Shown here one piece after another: positions 1 to 56,771 of a stretch of 64,000 bases of DNA. The DNA comes from Escarpia spicata (taxonomy: Eukaryota; Annelida; Polychaeta; Sabellida; Siboglinidae): contig OZ023212.1 in assembly GCA_963995525.1 (NCBI GenBank), forward strand, positions 6,484,855-6,548,854, written 5' to 3'. Position 1 is the stretch's first letter, and each line of letters begins with the position of its first letter. Made by a program: the position numbers and the translations under genes. The notes beneath the pieces are model-generated. The model made no database searches. It was not told the origin of the DNA and was given only the letters and a program-made list of their open reading frames with translations.

Positions 1-720
1 TGCTAAGAGCTCTTTTTCGATTTGGGCATAGTTCTGTTCTGTGTTTGTGAGTGCTCGAGATGCGTAGCACACTGGTTTTCCCTCTTGCAGGAGCACTGCA
101 CCCAAACCACTCTGGGATGCATCACATTGGATTGTGATTGCTTGCTTTACATCATAGTATGCGAGCACTGGTGCTGCTGTGATCAATTCTCTGATCTTGT
201 TCAAAGCATCTTGATGTTGCTCAAGCCAACACCACTCCACATCTTTCCGATCTAGTTGTCTCAGTGGTTCACAGACTTATGACAGATGTGGCAAGAATTT
301 CGCAAGACAGCCAACCATGCCGTGAATTCGCTTCAGTGCTGTGACATCCGTTGGAGTAGGCATCTTCATGATGGCCTCAACCTTGGATTCGTCTACCATT
401 CGTGCGAGTTCCTTTTTCACGACTTCTCGTACCGCACAAGGAACTCTGCGGGGCGGATGGATAACAGGTTTGACACTTGGATCAATCTGTATTCTATAGT
501 TGCCATCGAGGCAACCAAGTCCCTCGAATACATCTGGGTATTCTCTGAGTACAGTGTCCTGTAACACTTGTGATCGCTTACTCATCACAGAAATGTGCAC
601 CGTGTCTGCTTTCGATGGACATGTTTTACCAGTCGTTGGTAGTGTTTGTGTTGTCTCCATCGTTGTCTGTTGGCTGTCACCACCTCTGTCACGGTTCCGA
701 CTGTCTGTTCTCATGGTCAC
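1..720 (-). pseudogene. pol remnant of Gypsy A: RT with core deleted, RNase H start
   Basis: The segment 279-720 starts in the linker before RT (YPDVFEGLG motif, HPPRRVP) and then jumps from the beginning of the RT fingers directly to the thumb (MPTPTD...FLPHLS). The stretch that should hold the FxVLDxxxGYW and Y/VDD catalytic boxes is missing in frame. A TAA at 277-279 follows; the same frame then stays open to position 1 and reads RNase H (IQCDASQSGLGAVLLQ, YASRALT, NYAQIEKEL). So there is one in-frame core deletion plus one nonsense codon. Confidence 0.82.
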
Positions 721-903
721 TGCATTTATTACATCAGTCGTTTATCTGAATTAAGTCAAGGTCCAGACATGACTGCAAACTCAGAAGTGGAACAACATTG
801 GCGCGCACAACAACGAAACGCATCTGTCTCTGTGTTCCCTTGCGGTGAACTTGCAAACGCGCGTCCTATTGGTTTCACTACCGACTTGTTGTGCATGACG
901 AGT

Positions 904-1945
904 CTAATGTTCGTGTTCTCCAACTTGCTGCATGAGTGATCTGCTGTTGCACATACGTAGTCCTGATATGGCAGGATGTCCACTGATGACCCTGTGAAAC
1001 GACACATTTGTTTTGCCATTTATTGTCAGTGTTACGTGTGCTTTCGTCTTACGTTCACTGCCCACTGTGTGTATGATCGCTTGTTCGACCAATTGAGGAG
1101 TAGCTGCACTTCTGCACATCTTAGCGAAGTGATTTAGTTTTCCGCACACACGGCAAGTGGCGCCACGTGCAGGACACTTGTCCTTCCCTTTTGCATGTAT
1201 ACCACCACACCTGCTACATCCTGATCGTCCCTCACCAGAAAGTTGTGCATACCTGTTACTGGTGGGTGTGTACTTGCTAGTACTCGAACGTCTAGATCTG
1301 TTGTACTTTCTTGCAGGATTGCCATAATTTGCATTGTATAGGCTTGCAGCTGGTGGCTTGACTGGCGCCGCCTTGTGTCGAACTAAGTGAGTGGTCATTT
1401 CTGTACTTATTTCTTGTGCACGTGTGTGTGTCACTTGTAATGTTTTCAACATGGCAACGCAAGTTTCCAGATTTAGGTCTTCCTTTGCAAGTAACTTTTC
1501 TCTTGCTTTATCGTCCTTTATACCTATGACCAACCTGTCTCGAATCAGTCTCTCTCAAAGTCCCAAAATTACAAGTGGCTGACAGCTTGTATAGCGCTGT
1601 TATATAGGCTTCCACCGTCTCACCTGCATTTTGCGATCAGTTGAAGAATTTGTATGATTCATAGGTTTCATTGGCCTTGGCAATGCAGTTGTCATCAAAT
1701 TTCTGTATGACGACATCGATCTTATTCCTGTCTTCGTCCTCTTGCCACTGGAATGTTTCATATAGATCTACTCCTTCCGTACCTAATACGTTCAGAAACG
1801 CAGCAACTCTGACCTCGTCGTCTTCTTTCGCTATTTTCGTCGCTGTCTCATAGTATCTCCATTCCCTCTTGAAGATCCGCCATGATTCTCCTCTGTTTTC
1901 CAAGGAGAGCTGATTCGGCAGTTTTGCCGTCAATCTTGCACTCAT
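904..1945 (-). pseudogene. gag remnant of Gypsy A with zinc knuckle
   Basis: The gag start is at 1945, giving a basic N-terminal helical segment (1637-1945) typical of Gypsy capsid N-termini. A second open segment (904-1533) holds a CxxC...H...C zinc-knuckle pair around 1120-1230, including a CRVCGKLNHFAKMC-type box. Between the two segments the frame is lost. The region 756-1019 continues in another frame with a degenerate retropepsin motif (TGSSVDILP-like, first Asp missing from its usual place). In a working element Gag packages the RNA and protease matures Gag-Pol; neither can be made intact here. Confidence 0.8.
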
Positions 1946-2286
1946 CTTGTACGCGTCTTCTTCGGTTTCTTCTGTGGCTTATACTATCCCAGTACTGACA
2001 CCATATAACGATAACTGTTTATATATATATATGTATATAAATAAGTCGATGTATATAACCATACTTTTGCCGACTTTGTTTCGTTTACACCTTGCGACAA
2101 CACACATCATGGCGACACTTTATGTCGTGCATGTTTATGCATAATTTGGGTGTTATCTGAGCAAAAAGCCGATAAACAATTGTGTTTACGCGAATCATTT
2201 TGAGCTTTCTACCACGTGGATGATTAATTATGCAGCATGGATATAATAAATATTCATGCATGCGCAGTGAACCACGAAAAGACCGT

Positions 2287-2323
2287 TGACGTCACACACA
2301 CAGTTAACATGTCAGATGCCGAG
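2287..2323 (+). promoter_or_regulatory. Possible promoter with CRE and a five-codon first exon (weak)
   Basis: A perfect palindromic CRE (TGACGTCA, 2287-2294) lies 15 bases before an ATG that reads MSDAE (2309-2323) and runs straight into a good splice donor (GTAAGT, 2324). A matching acceptor (TTTATTTGCAG) precedes 3601, but reading across that junction hits a stop within five codons. It could be the first exon of a short gene with a different downstream acceptor, or chance. I see no protein homology to back it. Confidence 0.2.
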
Positions 2324-3168
2324 GTAAGTTGATTCAGGCAATGGCATTGTAAATACATACGTATATTGACAGCTATTTTGTAAGTGTAGGAATCGTATGC
2401 ATTGTTTATTTATACTGCTTCTCAATGCCGTCAGCCGAGTAACGTTTCGATTAAGTAGAATTATAACTTCCGCGATCGGATGCAGTCGGTGTCAGCTGGG
2501 AATGGGTCTGTCGAGCCTCTGTTACTGCATTGCCCAGTATGTTACATGCAGTGAACGAAAATGCATACTAAAATATCAGTATATGCAACCATAGCAAGAG
2601 GATTCACCTGGTCGTGGATGTTATTGTTTTGTCTAAATCTGGGACTTGGGGCATATTTCGGATTGGGGCTGTGTGTCTAGGGGTCTTGCCTTTCCAAATT
2701 CCAGTTAGCCGCTTTTCAAAAGTCCCCGTTTCCCCACTTATTTGAATCGAAACATGAAAATGTGAGATTCGTACGTTCACAGACTGTTTCTAATACTACA
2801 GTTACGATTATTAGTAAACCTGGCTGGCATGTCAATGTAAACGTTTTAGGTTTGTTAAAAAGTACACACGTTGCCACGGAATTTTGTGATGCACGAATTT
2901 TGGACACTAGCAGATGTGCACTCTAATATACACGTATACATAAGTTGTTATCCATGACTATATAAAAAAATATATAATAATAGGTAATAAAGATGTACTG
3001 CTTTATGTGAATAGCACATTTGATATTAATAGTATTCGCTAAAAACATACAAATTAAACATTTATTTTTTACGTTACTTTACCGTTACTGTACATTTTTC
3101 GCAATAATTACCCATATGTATAATTATATACAACGTTAATTATTAGAGCAAACATAAAGGAAAACATA

Positions 3169-3352
3169 CAGTGCAATCTGGATAAGGTCGAACCTCCAAG
3201 GACCCATGACAATACTGATAAGTGGAATTTCTGATACCTAGAAAGTTATCAGAAGGTCCCCTTATTGGGACCTTTGCACAGGACCGAGGAAAAGATTGAC
3301 TTAACTTAGTGAAAATAAACTTACGTGAGTTCGAGTTATCAGGAGTGCACTG
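3169..3352. mobile_element. 184-bp MITE with TA target duplication (pogo/Tigger-like)
   Basis: The ends are imperfect inverted repeats (CAGTGCAATCTGGATAAGGT at the left; the right end reads CAGTGCACTCCTGATAACTC on the other strand), with TA on both sides (3167-3168 and 3353-3354). It has no coding capacity. CAGT...GTCGAAC ends with TA duplication are typical of pogo/Tigger-type MITEs. Confidence 0.65.
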
Positions 3353-3654
3353 TATATGACCAATGCATACAGGTAATTATGTAGAAGCAAATTAAAAGTT
3401 GGCCAAAGTAATGGAATGGGAATTTGGTCTGACTGAATCAGTATAACAAGGTTCTCTTGTATTTCTTTTCCATTTAGCCAGCTGTACACTTGGTGATAAG
3501 TCCCATAATTTTATATCTAAACTGAATTAATCTGCACAGTGTTGAATTAGTTAACTCATATTTAGGCTCAGTTTCCTAAATTAAACTTTGTTTATTTGCA
3601 GGAACATTGGAAATAGCTGAGCTGATGGAAAGAGGAAACTGAAGAGCTCTACTC

Positions 3655-3985
3655 AACAGTGCCATTAATTGGACAATGGGTCACCTGACATAAGGTGGTG
3701 CCTGACTTTGTTCTGCCCCATTCTGTTCTGTGCGACATCTACTGGCAAGTTGTACACCACTTCGTGTTTCAAATGGACGTGTGCAGCTGATAGTTTGGTG
3801 TATCAAAATGCATAGCAGTGCTATTAATTGGACAATGTGTTAACTGACACAGTAATGAAGAAGATGTCTGACTTTGTTCTGCCACATTAGTTCCGTGTGG
3901 CTTCTGCTGGGAATACGTACATCATTACATGTTTCAAATGGATTTGTGCAATCGATCGATTTGTGCATCCAAATGCACAATATCC
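3655..3985. repeat. Diverged tandem duplication, about 165 bp unit, two copies
   Basis: Sequence from about 3657 (AACAGTGCCATTAATTGGAC ... TGCCTGACTTTGTTCTGCC ... TTTCAAATGGA) recurs from about 3820 with clear but imperfect identity and small indels. No ORF spans it. AATAAA-like signals follow at about 4012 and 4408. Confidence 0.6.
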
Positions 3986-5664
3986 TGTCATTATGCTGCA
4001 AAGTAGTACATAATAAAATTTATGCTTTCTTACGCTCATCATGTTTGGATTGTGTTCTACAGCATATTCTTCAAAATGTGTTGAAGCAAGTTTGTGTTAA
4101 GTGAACTATACTGGGAGCAGTGTATAAAAAGGTGTCAACAAAGTTGCATTTACAATAATTAAAAAAATTCATAATAATATATTCCACAAAATTCAAAATG
4201 CTTTAGGTGTCTTCTCGAGTTAAATACACTAATGATGACTGAAAACAGTGTTTTAAAATATGCGTTACTTTTAAAGTTTTGTAATTTTATAACTTTATTT
4301 CTATCATACAATGGCCAGTTTATTTGTTACCGAATTCGACAGAAACAAATCCAATATATTTTCCTCTAAATGATGGGCAGAACAAATAATTATTGCACTC
4401 CCAGTACCAAATAAAACATGTTGTTCCACTGATGCAACATATTATGCTCTTTATAGATCTACATTTTTCAAACTAAGGTTGGAAAGTGCATATCCACCTG
4501 TTATTTTAATATTGTACATTATTTCATATGACGTATAATGTTTTATTTATACTGCTTTTGGAAATAGCAGCTGGATTTATGGTGCAAACAAAATGGTTTT
4601 ATTATTAAATGTTTCTCGGCTTCAATAAGTTTCTGTTATCTAAACGTTTCATTAAAACTAAACTTTTAAATGTATAGTACCATAGGTGGGATTTCGTATG
4701 TTTTTATATTCCAACAAAAACAATGTATGTCATGAGCTGTTGCTATGTTCATTCTCCGTTTAATCCATTTATTTCCCTTCAATTCATTGCTGAATCTGTG
4801 ACATAAACAGCAGCTGGTCCACGTTTCCTTTTGATAAATTCATCCGTCACGACTCATTCGCATGGCGGTGGCTAATTCAAATACACACATGTTGATGACG
4901 TTTTTCTTGCACCTGTTAACTCGGCGTAGCTAATAGAAGTCCCGAATATTCATGAGCATTCCATATACGGATCGTGAAGTTATTTTTTCGTCAGGATCAT
5001 TAGTGATTAATAAAATATAATTATAATGAAATAAGGGCATAGAATTACATGAACTAATCATAGTAACAGGATTAGTTAATAATTGCGTTCATAACAAAGA
5101 AATAAAAATTATGAAAGAACCGCTTTAAGACGACTAAACGATGTTGCTACAAATCTGCGATTTTGCACTAATGTAAGTGCGGTGTCATTTAGCGCCGCTC
5201 GCCGACGCTGAATATATCGCGAAAGAATGAAAAGAATGGGCGCACGAAATAGCTACGAGGCGGCAATTTCGGCATATTTTAGGCGAGGCGGCATGGAAAA
5301 ACGGCGAGGCGGCCCGCGTCACTTGTCATATATCAGGGGAAACACTATCACAATAGCCACTCCTCTCTCTCCTTTTCTGTCTCTGAAACATACCAATAAT
5401 GCTGATAACACCAATACGTGTGCATTATGTTACTAGGGCAGCATGCCTTCTGCTAGATCAAACACCCCTCCCCCATACAGTTGTCATTTTAAAAACTGTT
5501 GTCTTATGGTTTTGTCATACAGGAAAACATTTGGGGGCCAGAATTTCAACAAAATATACGACGGAATGTCCGAATACTCCACGTGTTCTGCATTTGTTTG
5601 GATAGTTTGATGAACATATTAGCTAGGCAATAGGTCACATGATGGATAGGTCAATTGTCTAGAT
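3986..5664. other. Non-coding stretch, nothing recognised
   Basis: This is AT-rich intronic or intergenic sequence with several AATAAA-like words and no exon-like or transposon-like protein similarity that I can support. The locally GC-richer patch 5190-5340 has no convincing ORF. Confidence 0.5.
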
Positions 5665-5767
5665 CGTTTTTAACCTTTCTCAGCACTTCTGTATCATCCA
5701 ATATTTCTGTACCATGCTTGTTAAATATCATCATCCAAATCATTGATACATATTGAGAATCATAATA
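5665..5767 (-). mobile_element. Old CR1 fragment
   Basis: The sequence TTCTGTATCATCCAATATTT...TTAAATATCATCATCCAAATCATTGATACATATTGAGAATCA aligns, with many changes, to the RT catalytic region of the CR1 copy at 42780-42870 in the same orientation. It is far more diverged than the other CR1 copies in the window. Confidence 0.6.
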
Positions 5768-5769
5768 TA

Positions 5770-6269
5770 CAGTGCACTCCACGTAACTCAAATTCGGTTA
5801 TGTTGATTTTCGCTTAAGTCGACTAATTTTCTTCGGTCCCGGCTGTCTTTGTATCTCGTATGGTATAAAATACTTCACATAAATTGACTTATCTTAAGGC
5901 AATGTTTCGGTTAAGTCAATTCGATTTCACTTGCACACTCATATTTCTTTCATTCGGTTAACTCAAATTTCGTAAATCCCTATTACAAAACATTTAAATT
6001 CCATCTGCCCGCATGAATATAAAACGCTATTACCATAATGTTATAATTATTGTATAAATGATTTAGTTACACTTAAACATCAATGTTTGTCGCACTACGT
6101 TATGTGTGCGTATTTCAGTGTGTGAATCTGGAAAAATCGCAGACTTCACACCAAATTAACAGATGACAACATACAAAACAAAAAAACATAAATCCTGATA
6201 AGTGGAACTTCTGATCAGTAGAAATATTTCCATGATTCCCTGCAGGTTCGACTTATCCAGAATACACTG
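5770..6269. mobile_element. About 500-bp TA-flanked MITE-like element abutting KCC exon 10
   Basis: The left end reads CAGTGCACTCCACGTAACTC after a TA at 5768-5769. The right end, on the other strand, reads CAGTGTATTCTGGATAAGTC and is followed by TA at 6270-6271. The ends match those of the 184-bp element at 3169. The interior carries repeated GGTTAAGTC-like motifs and no ORF. Two overlapping insertions are possible, because the interior is longer than in the other copy. Confidence 0.55.
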
Positions 6270-6310
6270 TAGTTATGGAATGAGTCCCACTTGAACCAAA
6301 GGATACACAC

Positions 6311-51421
<45,111 letters not shown>

Positions 51422-52150
51422 AGTTGACGATTTCTGTTATATTGTCGCCAACAGGAACATGTTGCCTTGTATGCCTAGTTGTAGGGAAGTTAGTATTGCA
51501 GGTACCTGTCCTTGGCAACCAGAAGTTTGATGCCGGAAGTCAAAGGCGTTCGCCTCGTTATGAGCACAGGGACCCACAAAAGATATCATAGATTATCCAG
51601 ACTCCGCGGGAGGGCGCTACCATCAATAGAACTTGACTGGTCGTCGGGCAGCGTCTTTGCGATTCACTTATGAAAAATTAACAGACGCTTTTAAGCCACG
51701 CCATCCTCGCAAGCCAGGGTTGTTTGCCATGCAAAACTATCCCTAGCTGATCCCCTATGCGAAGTGCGGAAGTTAGCTGAGTCAAACTAGTAATTGACTT
51801 CGCCATTCGCGACCGCATCACACGTGAGAACAACGCAAATATCCGCCCCAATTTGAAGACGGATAAACAACTTCTGGGAATCCCAGTATATAATGACCCG
51901 TTCGCCCATTAGCACAATCAGCTAAGCGGTATTGTTATAAGACTGATTACTTCTACTTCCTAAACATTGCATGTACCACGAGTCACGGTTGGTTGAAATT
52001 AGTTTTATTATGACCACCTGACCTGCCTACATCTACTGATCTAGTGAGCGATTTCATAGGCTGAGCTTAAATTCAGAGTTTCGCTGGCTGGCACTGACGT
52101 AATCAGCAGCAGCGACCCCTGGCGCGCGAGGATGAGCCACGCCCTTGTTA
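51422..52150 (-). promoter_or_regulatory. Presumed KCC upstream region
   Basis: Sequence immediately 5' of the inferred initiator Met. It is more GC-rich than the surroundings, but no clear TATA or initiator can be assigned. The call rests only on its position. Confidence 0.25.
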
Positions 52151-52509
52151 TATGTTAGCAAAGGGCTATACGTATTACGTACACGTACTAATTTTACGAA
52201 TAGATAGGTATAGGGATATACGTACACAAACTAATCTTACGAACAGGTAGGCAGAGCCCTACGTATACGTACTTTCATCCAGATAATATTATTTAGCGTT
52301 CAATTTAGAGTGATACTGATTAAGACAGTCGCGAAATCCATTAATTGTAAATGTTGTCATACTGTTATCTTAACACATTGTAAACACGAAACAAATAGGT
52401 GCAATGTGGAACAGCAATTACCTTTGCATTTATATGTTTGAGGAACTAGTCACAGTCCAAATTTCAAAAAAGATGGTGCGAGAAGGACAACAAAATACAC
52501 AGAACGGCA

Positions 52510-53012
52510 AAAATTTCATAAATGCGGGTACAACCGAAAGCACGAACGATGCCCCGCAAAGTATATTAAATGCAACTACTGTCACAAGAAGGGACATTTC
52601 GCTGCAATGTATCGCAACAAGACAAGCACACGTGTAATAGAAGGTACATGTGGCTTTGAAGAATCAGATAATGACGACGGCGCACATCTGATCAATACCG
52701 TGACAGAGGCAGACAGAGGCAGACAGAGGCGACTGGTGGGAACGCATAGAGGTAAACGGATCACACACCGATATGCAAATAGACACCGGCGCCACCAAAT
52801 CTCTGTTGCCGTACAACGTGTACAGAGATATGCATTGCAAGCACCCTATCACGAAGACCGCTCGCAAATTCAAGTCCTACAACCATCACCCAATCAAAGT
52901 GGAAGGCTATGTCACACTTCTGACGCAGCACAAAGACAAATGCGTGGCAGTACAGTACAACGTAGTGCATGTCGACCAAAAACCGTTGTTGTCAGGGCAC
53001 AATAGCACATAG
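52510..53012 (+). pseudogene. Gypsy C gag zinc knuckle and aspartic protease
   Basis: The zinc knuckle reads CGYNRKHERCPAKYIKCNYC, then HKKGHFAAMY; the last Cys of the second box is Tyr. Protease in the frame 52773-53012 has MQIDTGATKSLLPYNVY (active-site DTGA) and the downstream NVVHVDQKPLLSGHNS block, then a TAG. Retropepsin processes Gag-Pol in working elements. Confidence 0.8.
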
Positions 53013-53089
53013 CTAGGCCTGATTCAAAGAACACACACAGTCACCAACGGGCTTGACAAGTACCCGCAGCTGAGAAAAACTACAGGTAC

Positions 53090-54060
53090 GCTCCCAGGAA
53101 CGTATTCTCTCAATATCGATCCCACATTACCTCCTGTAGTATACGGATCAAGGCGTCAGCCTATAAAGCACTGTCTGCAAAGATAAGAACGAAACTGAAA
53201 GAGATGGAAGCAGATGGTCACATTACCAAGGTGACAGAGCCCACCGACTGGGTTAGATCGATGGTCACATTACCAAGGTGACAGAGCCCACCGACTGGGT
53301 TAGATCGATGGTCACATTACCAAGGTGACAGAGCCCACCGACTGGGTTAGATCGATGGTCACATTACCAAGGTGACAAAGCCCACCGACTGGGTTAGATC
53401 GATGGTCACATTACCAAGGTGACAGAGCCCACCGACTGGGTTAGATCGATGGTCACATTACCAAGGTGACAGAGCCCACCGACTGGGTTAGATCGATGGT
53501 CACATTACCAAGGTGACAGAGCCCACCGACTGGGTTAGATCGATGGTCACATTACCAAGGTGACAGAGCCCACCGACTGGGTTAGATCGATGGTCACGGT
53601 CATCCGAAATGGAAAGTTGAGAATCTGTTCAGACTCCAAAGATCTCAACAAAGCCATATGATGAAAGCACTACCCTATTCCGACGGTGGAAGATGTGGTA
53701 GCACCAATGCCAGGTGCGAAAGTGTTCTCCAAAATAGACGCAAAGTCGGGATTCTTGCAGATCAAACTCGACTACGAATCAAGTCTACTTACGACTTTCA
53801 ATACGCAAATCGGAAGATACAGGTGATTGCGCCTCCCGTTCGGTATAAAGTCGGCTCCAACGAATCATGGACGACATGCTGGAAGACATTGATGGCGCAC
53901 GTGATCACAGGCAAAACGCCACAAGAACACGACAGTATCTTGAGAAAAGTTGTCAAGAGAGCGACAGAGTGTAATCTCAAACACAACTTTGACAAGTGTC
54001 ACGTGAAACAACAGAGGGTTACTCACATGGGACACTTGGTGACAAACCAAGGCTTGCAAT
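53090..54060 (+). pseudogene. Gypsy C reverse transcriptase with internal tandem array
   Basis: The linker and fingers (EMEADGHITKVTEPTDWVRS) lead into eight tandem 47-bp copies, then VTVIRNGKLRICSDSKDLNK and a TGA. Later pieces read GAKVFSKIDAKSGF-like and MAHVITGKTPQEHDSILRKV, then THMGHLVTNQGLQ. Because 47 is not a multiple of 3, the array destroys the frame. Confidence 0.82.
53213..53597 (+). repeat. 47-bp tandem array, eight units, inside RT
   Basis: Unit GATGGTCACATTACCAAGGT, GACAGAGCCCACCGACTGGG, TTAGATC at 53213, 53260, 53307, 53354, 53401, 53448, 53495 and 53542. The closing GATGGTCAC at 53589 is followed by unique sequence. The only visible variant is GACAAAG in the fourth unit. 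Confidence 0.98.
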
Positions 54061-54092
54061 AAGATCCAGAGAAAGTACGAGCAGTACGCAAC

Positions 54093-54990
54093 ATGCCAGT
54101 TCCAGAAAGCAAGGAAGACATGCGCATATGTCTTGGATTCATCAAGTATCTCTCGAAATTCATCCCGAACATGAGTACGGTGGACGCCCCACTCCGGGAT
54201 GTGATGAAGAGAGACGTCGATTTCCACTGGGACAAACCACAACAAAGAAGCTTCGACGAGCAGTACGACAGTGTTGGCGTATTACGATGTGACGGGGATG
54301 TCACAATACAGTGTGACGCGAGTAGCTACGGACTAGGATGAGTCCTCCTACAGGACGGTCGTCCAGTAGCATACACATCAAGGGCACCCACACCAGCAGA
54401 AAAAAGGTACGCTCAACTGGAAAAGGAAATGCTAGCTATCGTGCATAGCTGCAAGAAGTTTCACTAATACATCTTCCATAAACCTACAACAGAGCGATCA
54501 CAAACCACTTCGGGTAATATGCACAAAGCCACTGCTTTCAGTGTCCATGAGGCTACAAGCAATGTTGCAATACGTAGCGAACTCTCCATGTCTGTCTCTA
54601 ACGGTGTAGTGTACACAGGCATGATAATCGTGGTATCGCCTAGCATGAGGCCTAACATGCGTGCACAAATACACTAGTCCCACATGGGCATAACGAAATG
54701 CAAACAACGAGCACGGGAAGCACTATTCTGGCCAGAGATGACGCGACAAATAGAACAATTGGTGAACGATTGCGCAACGTGTAATACGCACCAGAATAAA
54801 CAGCATGCCGAAATGCTTTGGGTCGAGGAAGCCGCGGACATTTTCGAATGGGAACGAACACTTCTTGGTCACTGTGGATTAGGCCTACTATTCCAAGTAC
54901 ATCGACAAACTCGAGAATTTGAACAGCGCAGCTACCATTGACGCCCTCAAATCACAAATGAGTCGATTACAGTTGTAAGCCGACACCAAA
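54093..54990 (+). pseudogene. Gypsy C RNase H and integrase scraps
   Basis: RT thumb and RNase H: ICLGFIKYLSKFIPNMSTVD, IQCDASSYGLG, TGA, VLLQDGRPVAYTSRAPTPAE, KRYAQLEKEMLAIVHSCKKF. Integrase: GITKCKQRAREALFWPEM, CATCNTHQNKQ (the zinc-binding CxxC), then DIFEWE and YYSKYIDK-like pieces in shifted frames. Confidence 0.8.
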
Positions 54991-55225
54991 CGCCAATATC
55001 ATATTATGTGGTCGAGCACAATGGGAAAAAGTACCGACGTAACAGAAGACGACTTCGCCTGTCAACGATCGGCGCCGAACAGAAGTATTCAAGAGTTGGG
55101 CCAGAAATTAGCAGCGAGCGCACACGATCGACAACTAATCTGAGAATCACTCAACCAGCAGTTGTGACACCGCCAGGACAGCGCCCCAGTATCGAACGCG
55201 AGGACAACCCATATCACACCAACTG

Positions 55226-56739
55226 ACTAGCGGCCGGATAACCCATTTGTGTCAACAAACACCGGAGAGGGTGACCGCGCGTCCAGGCTGAGGAAGTTCA
55301 CAAGCTGCGCCGCCTGTTCTAAGTGCACCCATCACGGGAATTGTGGTCGCGCGAGCAGGCCACCGCGGCGCCTGGCCCTGTGAACTATGGCTCGGTCATC
55401 GGAAGGGCAAATGTCTCGTCTGAGACGCAGTCCCAGCAGGACATAATAACCCCTTACTGACACGTTGTTGTTTAGTTGGAGACTGTAGGGGTCAGCACAC
55501 TGTTGGACTTCCTGCTTGATTACAGACGAAAAAAAGTGCATTATATTTTTGAGAAATATTTTTTTTACAATGTTCACTTGCTCTGACATAAATGCATTTG
55601 AGTAGTCAGATTTCTAGATGTGATTGTAGCAGCTGTTGACAGTAAAATGGTGTCTTTTTAGCTGATTTTACTAAGCGGAAGGGTATCTGGCAGCAATTTG
55701 GCTAGTTGACACTTTAGCCGGATTACTGCCTGCATGCATATGTAAATATTGAAGGGTGTCATACATACAGGCATTTTGCAAGAGCTAGAGATATTAGATT
55801 TTGACTATAATAACAGCAGGTGGGAAGTTTAAGATACTTTATAGGTCACGTTTTCTTATAATCACACACAACATTAACATGGTCGCCAATGGGAAAACTG
55901 ACAGTGTGCTGAGCCCTGTAGATAGTCCACCGTACAAGCCTTATCACTTTAGACGTGTTTCGGCATTGGTTCGCGTAGTAAGAAATGTTCGGACATCGAA
56001 GTTGAACCTCAATTTAGTTTCGTTGAAACTCGGAATGCCAAAGACACTGACAGTTTAGTAATTTCACTTATTTGAGCTTCAATTAGAAATGTGAATAATA
56101 TGGCAAGAAAACGGAGGCAGACAAGGAAACATTTATTTTTATAAACACTTGATAAATTGCAAATTGTACAATTGCATATTCTATACTTACATAGAAATGA
56201 TGTAACAAGTATACGTTCTCGTTTATTAACAATGTGTAAATTGTTAGGCCGTACATTTGGATTTTATAGTACAGACAATATTTCTTCGAAAGAAAGGCAG
56301 GTGTGATATGCAGTGTGAATCTATAGTTTACAGCGGCTGCGCATGTACACGACTAGCGGCAAGCCGTCAATTTTCATATCGAGTTACCACACTACGAGTC
56401 GAGTCACGATATGGCATGGACACAGCATTCACTAGATGGCGACTGTGCACAATTGTAGAACTGGACAAGAAACGCCAGAGACTGTTTCCATGTGCCCCCA
56501 GCGGAGCTTTGTAAGAAACGGTAACTCTTGAAATGACAATTTCAGTCGGTATTTATCAAAATGAAAGCGAACACGTAATGATTAAAACGTAAAACGTATT
56601 AGCTCGTATTGCTGTCAATAACAGATTGATAACAATAATTGCTATGGCAGCTGCCACCAGAAATACATGTGTGTCGCTTAGTGTCATGAGCATATCAAAA
56701 TATATGTTGGGTTGAATAAACTACTACTACTACTACTAC

Positions 56740-56771
<32 letters not shown>

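Larger units (their letters stand above)
1..2002 (-). mobile_element. Gypsy A: decayed Ty3/Gypsy LTR retrotransposon, 3' part cut by window edge
   Basis: Read on the minus strand, this stretch gives a primer-binding-like site (1987-2002, TGGTGTCAGTACTGGG), then gag, a broken protease, part of reverse transcriptase and the start of RNase H, in the usual Ty3/Gypsy order. The window ends inside RNase H. Gag is broken between about 1533 and 1637, protease is frameshifted, the RT core is deleted and one stop interrupts pol, so it is a dead copy. The AT-rich sequence just beyond the primer site (2003 to about 2170) may be the 5' LTR, but no second LTR is in the window to confirm it. Confidence 0.85.
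52440..55225 (+). mobile_element. Gypsy C: decayed Ty3/Gypsy element
   Basis: In order on the plus strand: gag zinc knuckle (52510-52625), retropepsin with DTGA (52730-53010), RT with a 47-bp tandem expansion (53090-54060), RNase H (54180-54480), integrase zinc region (54690-54820) and a core scrap (54830-54990). Stops and frameshifts are present in every part. I see no LTR pair. Confidence 0.85.

Noticed and set aside
53213..53597. CRISPR-like array
   Set aside because: Repeats are head to tail with no spacers, inside a retrotransposon of a eukaryote. The same applies to the arrays at 24001 and 30415.
55801..56058. 85-codon plus-strand ORF
   Set aside because: No recognisable motif, no promoter or splice support; length is compatible with chance.
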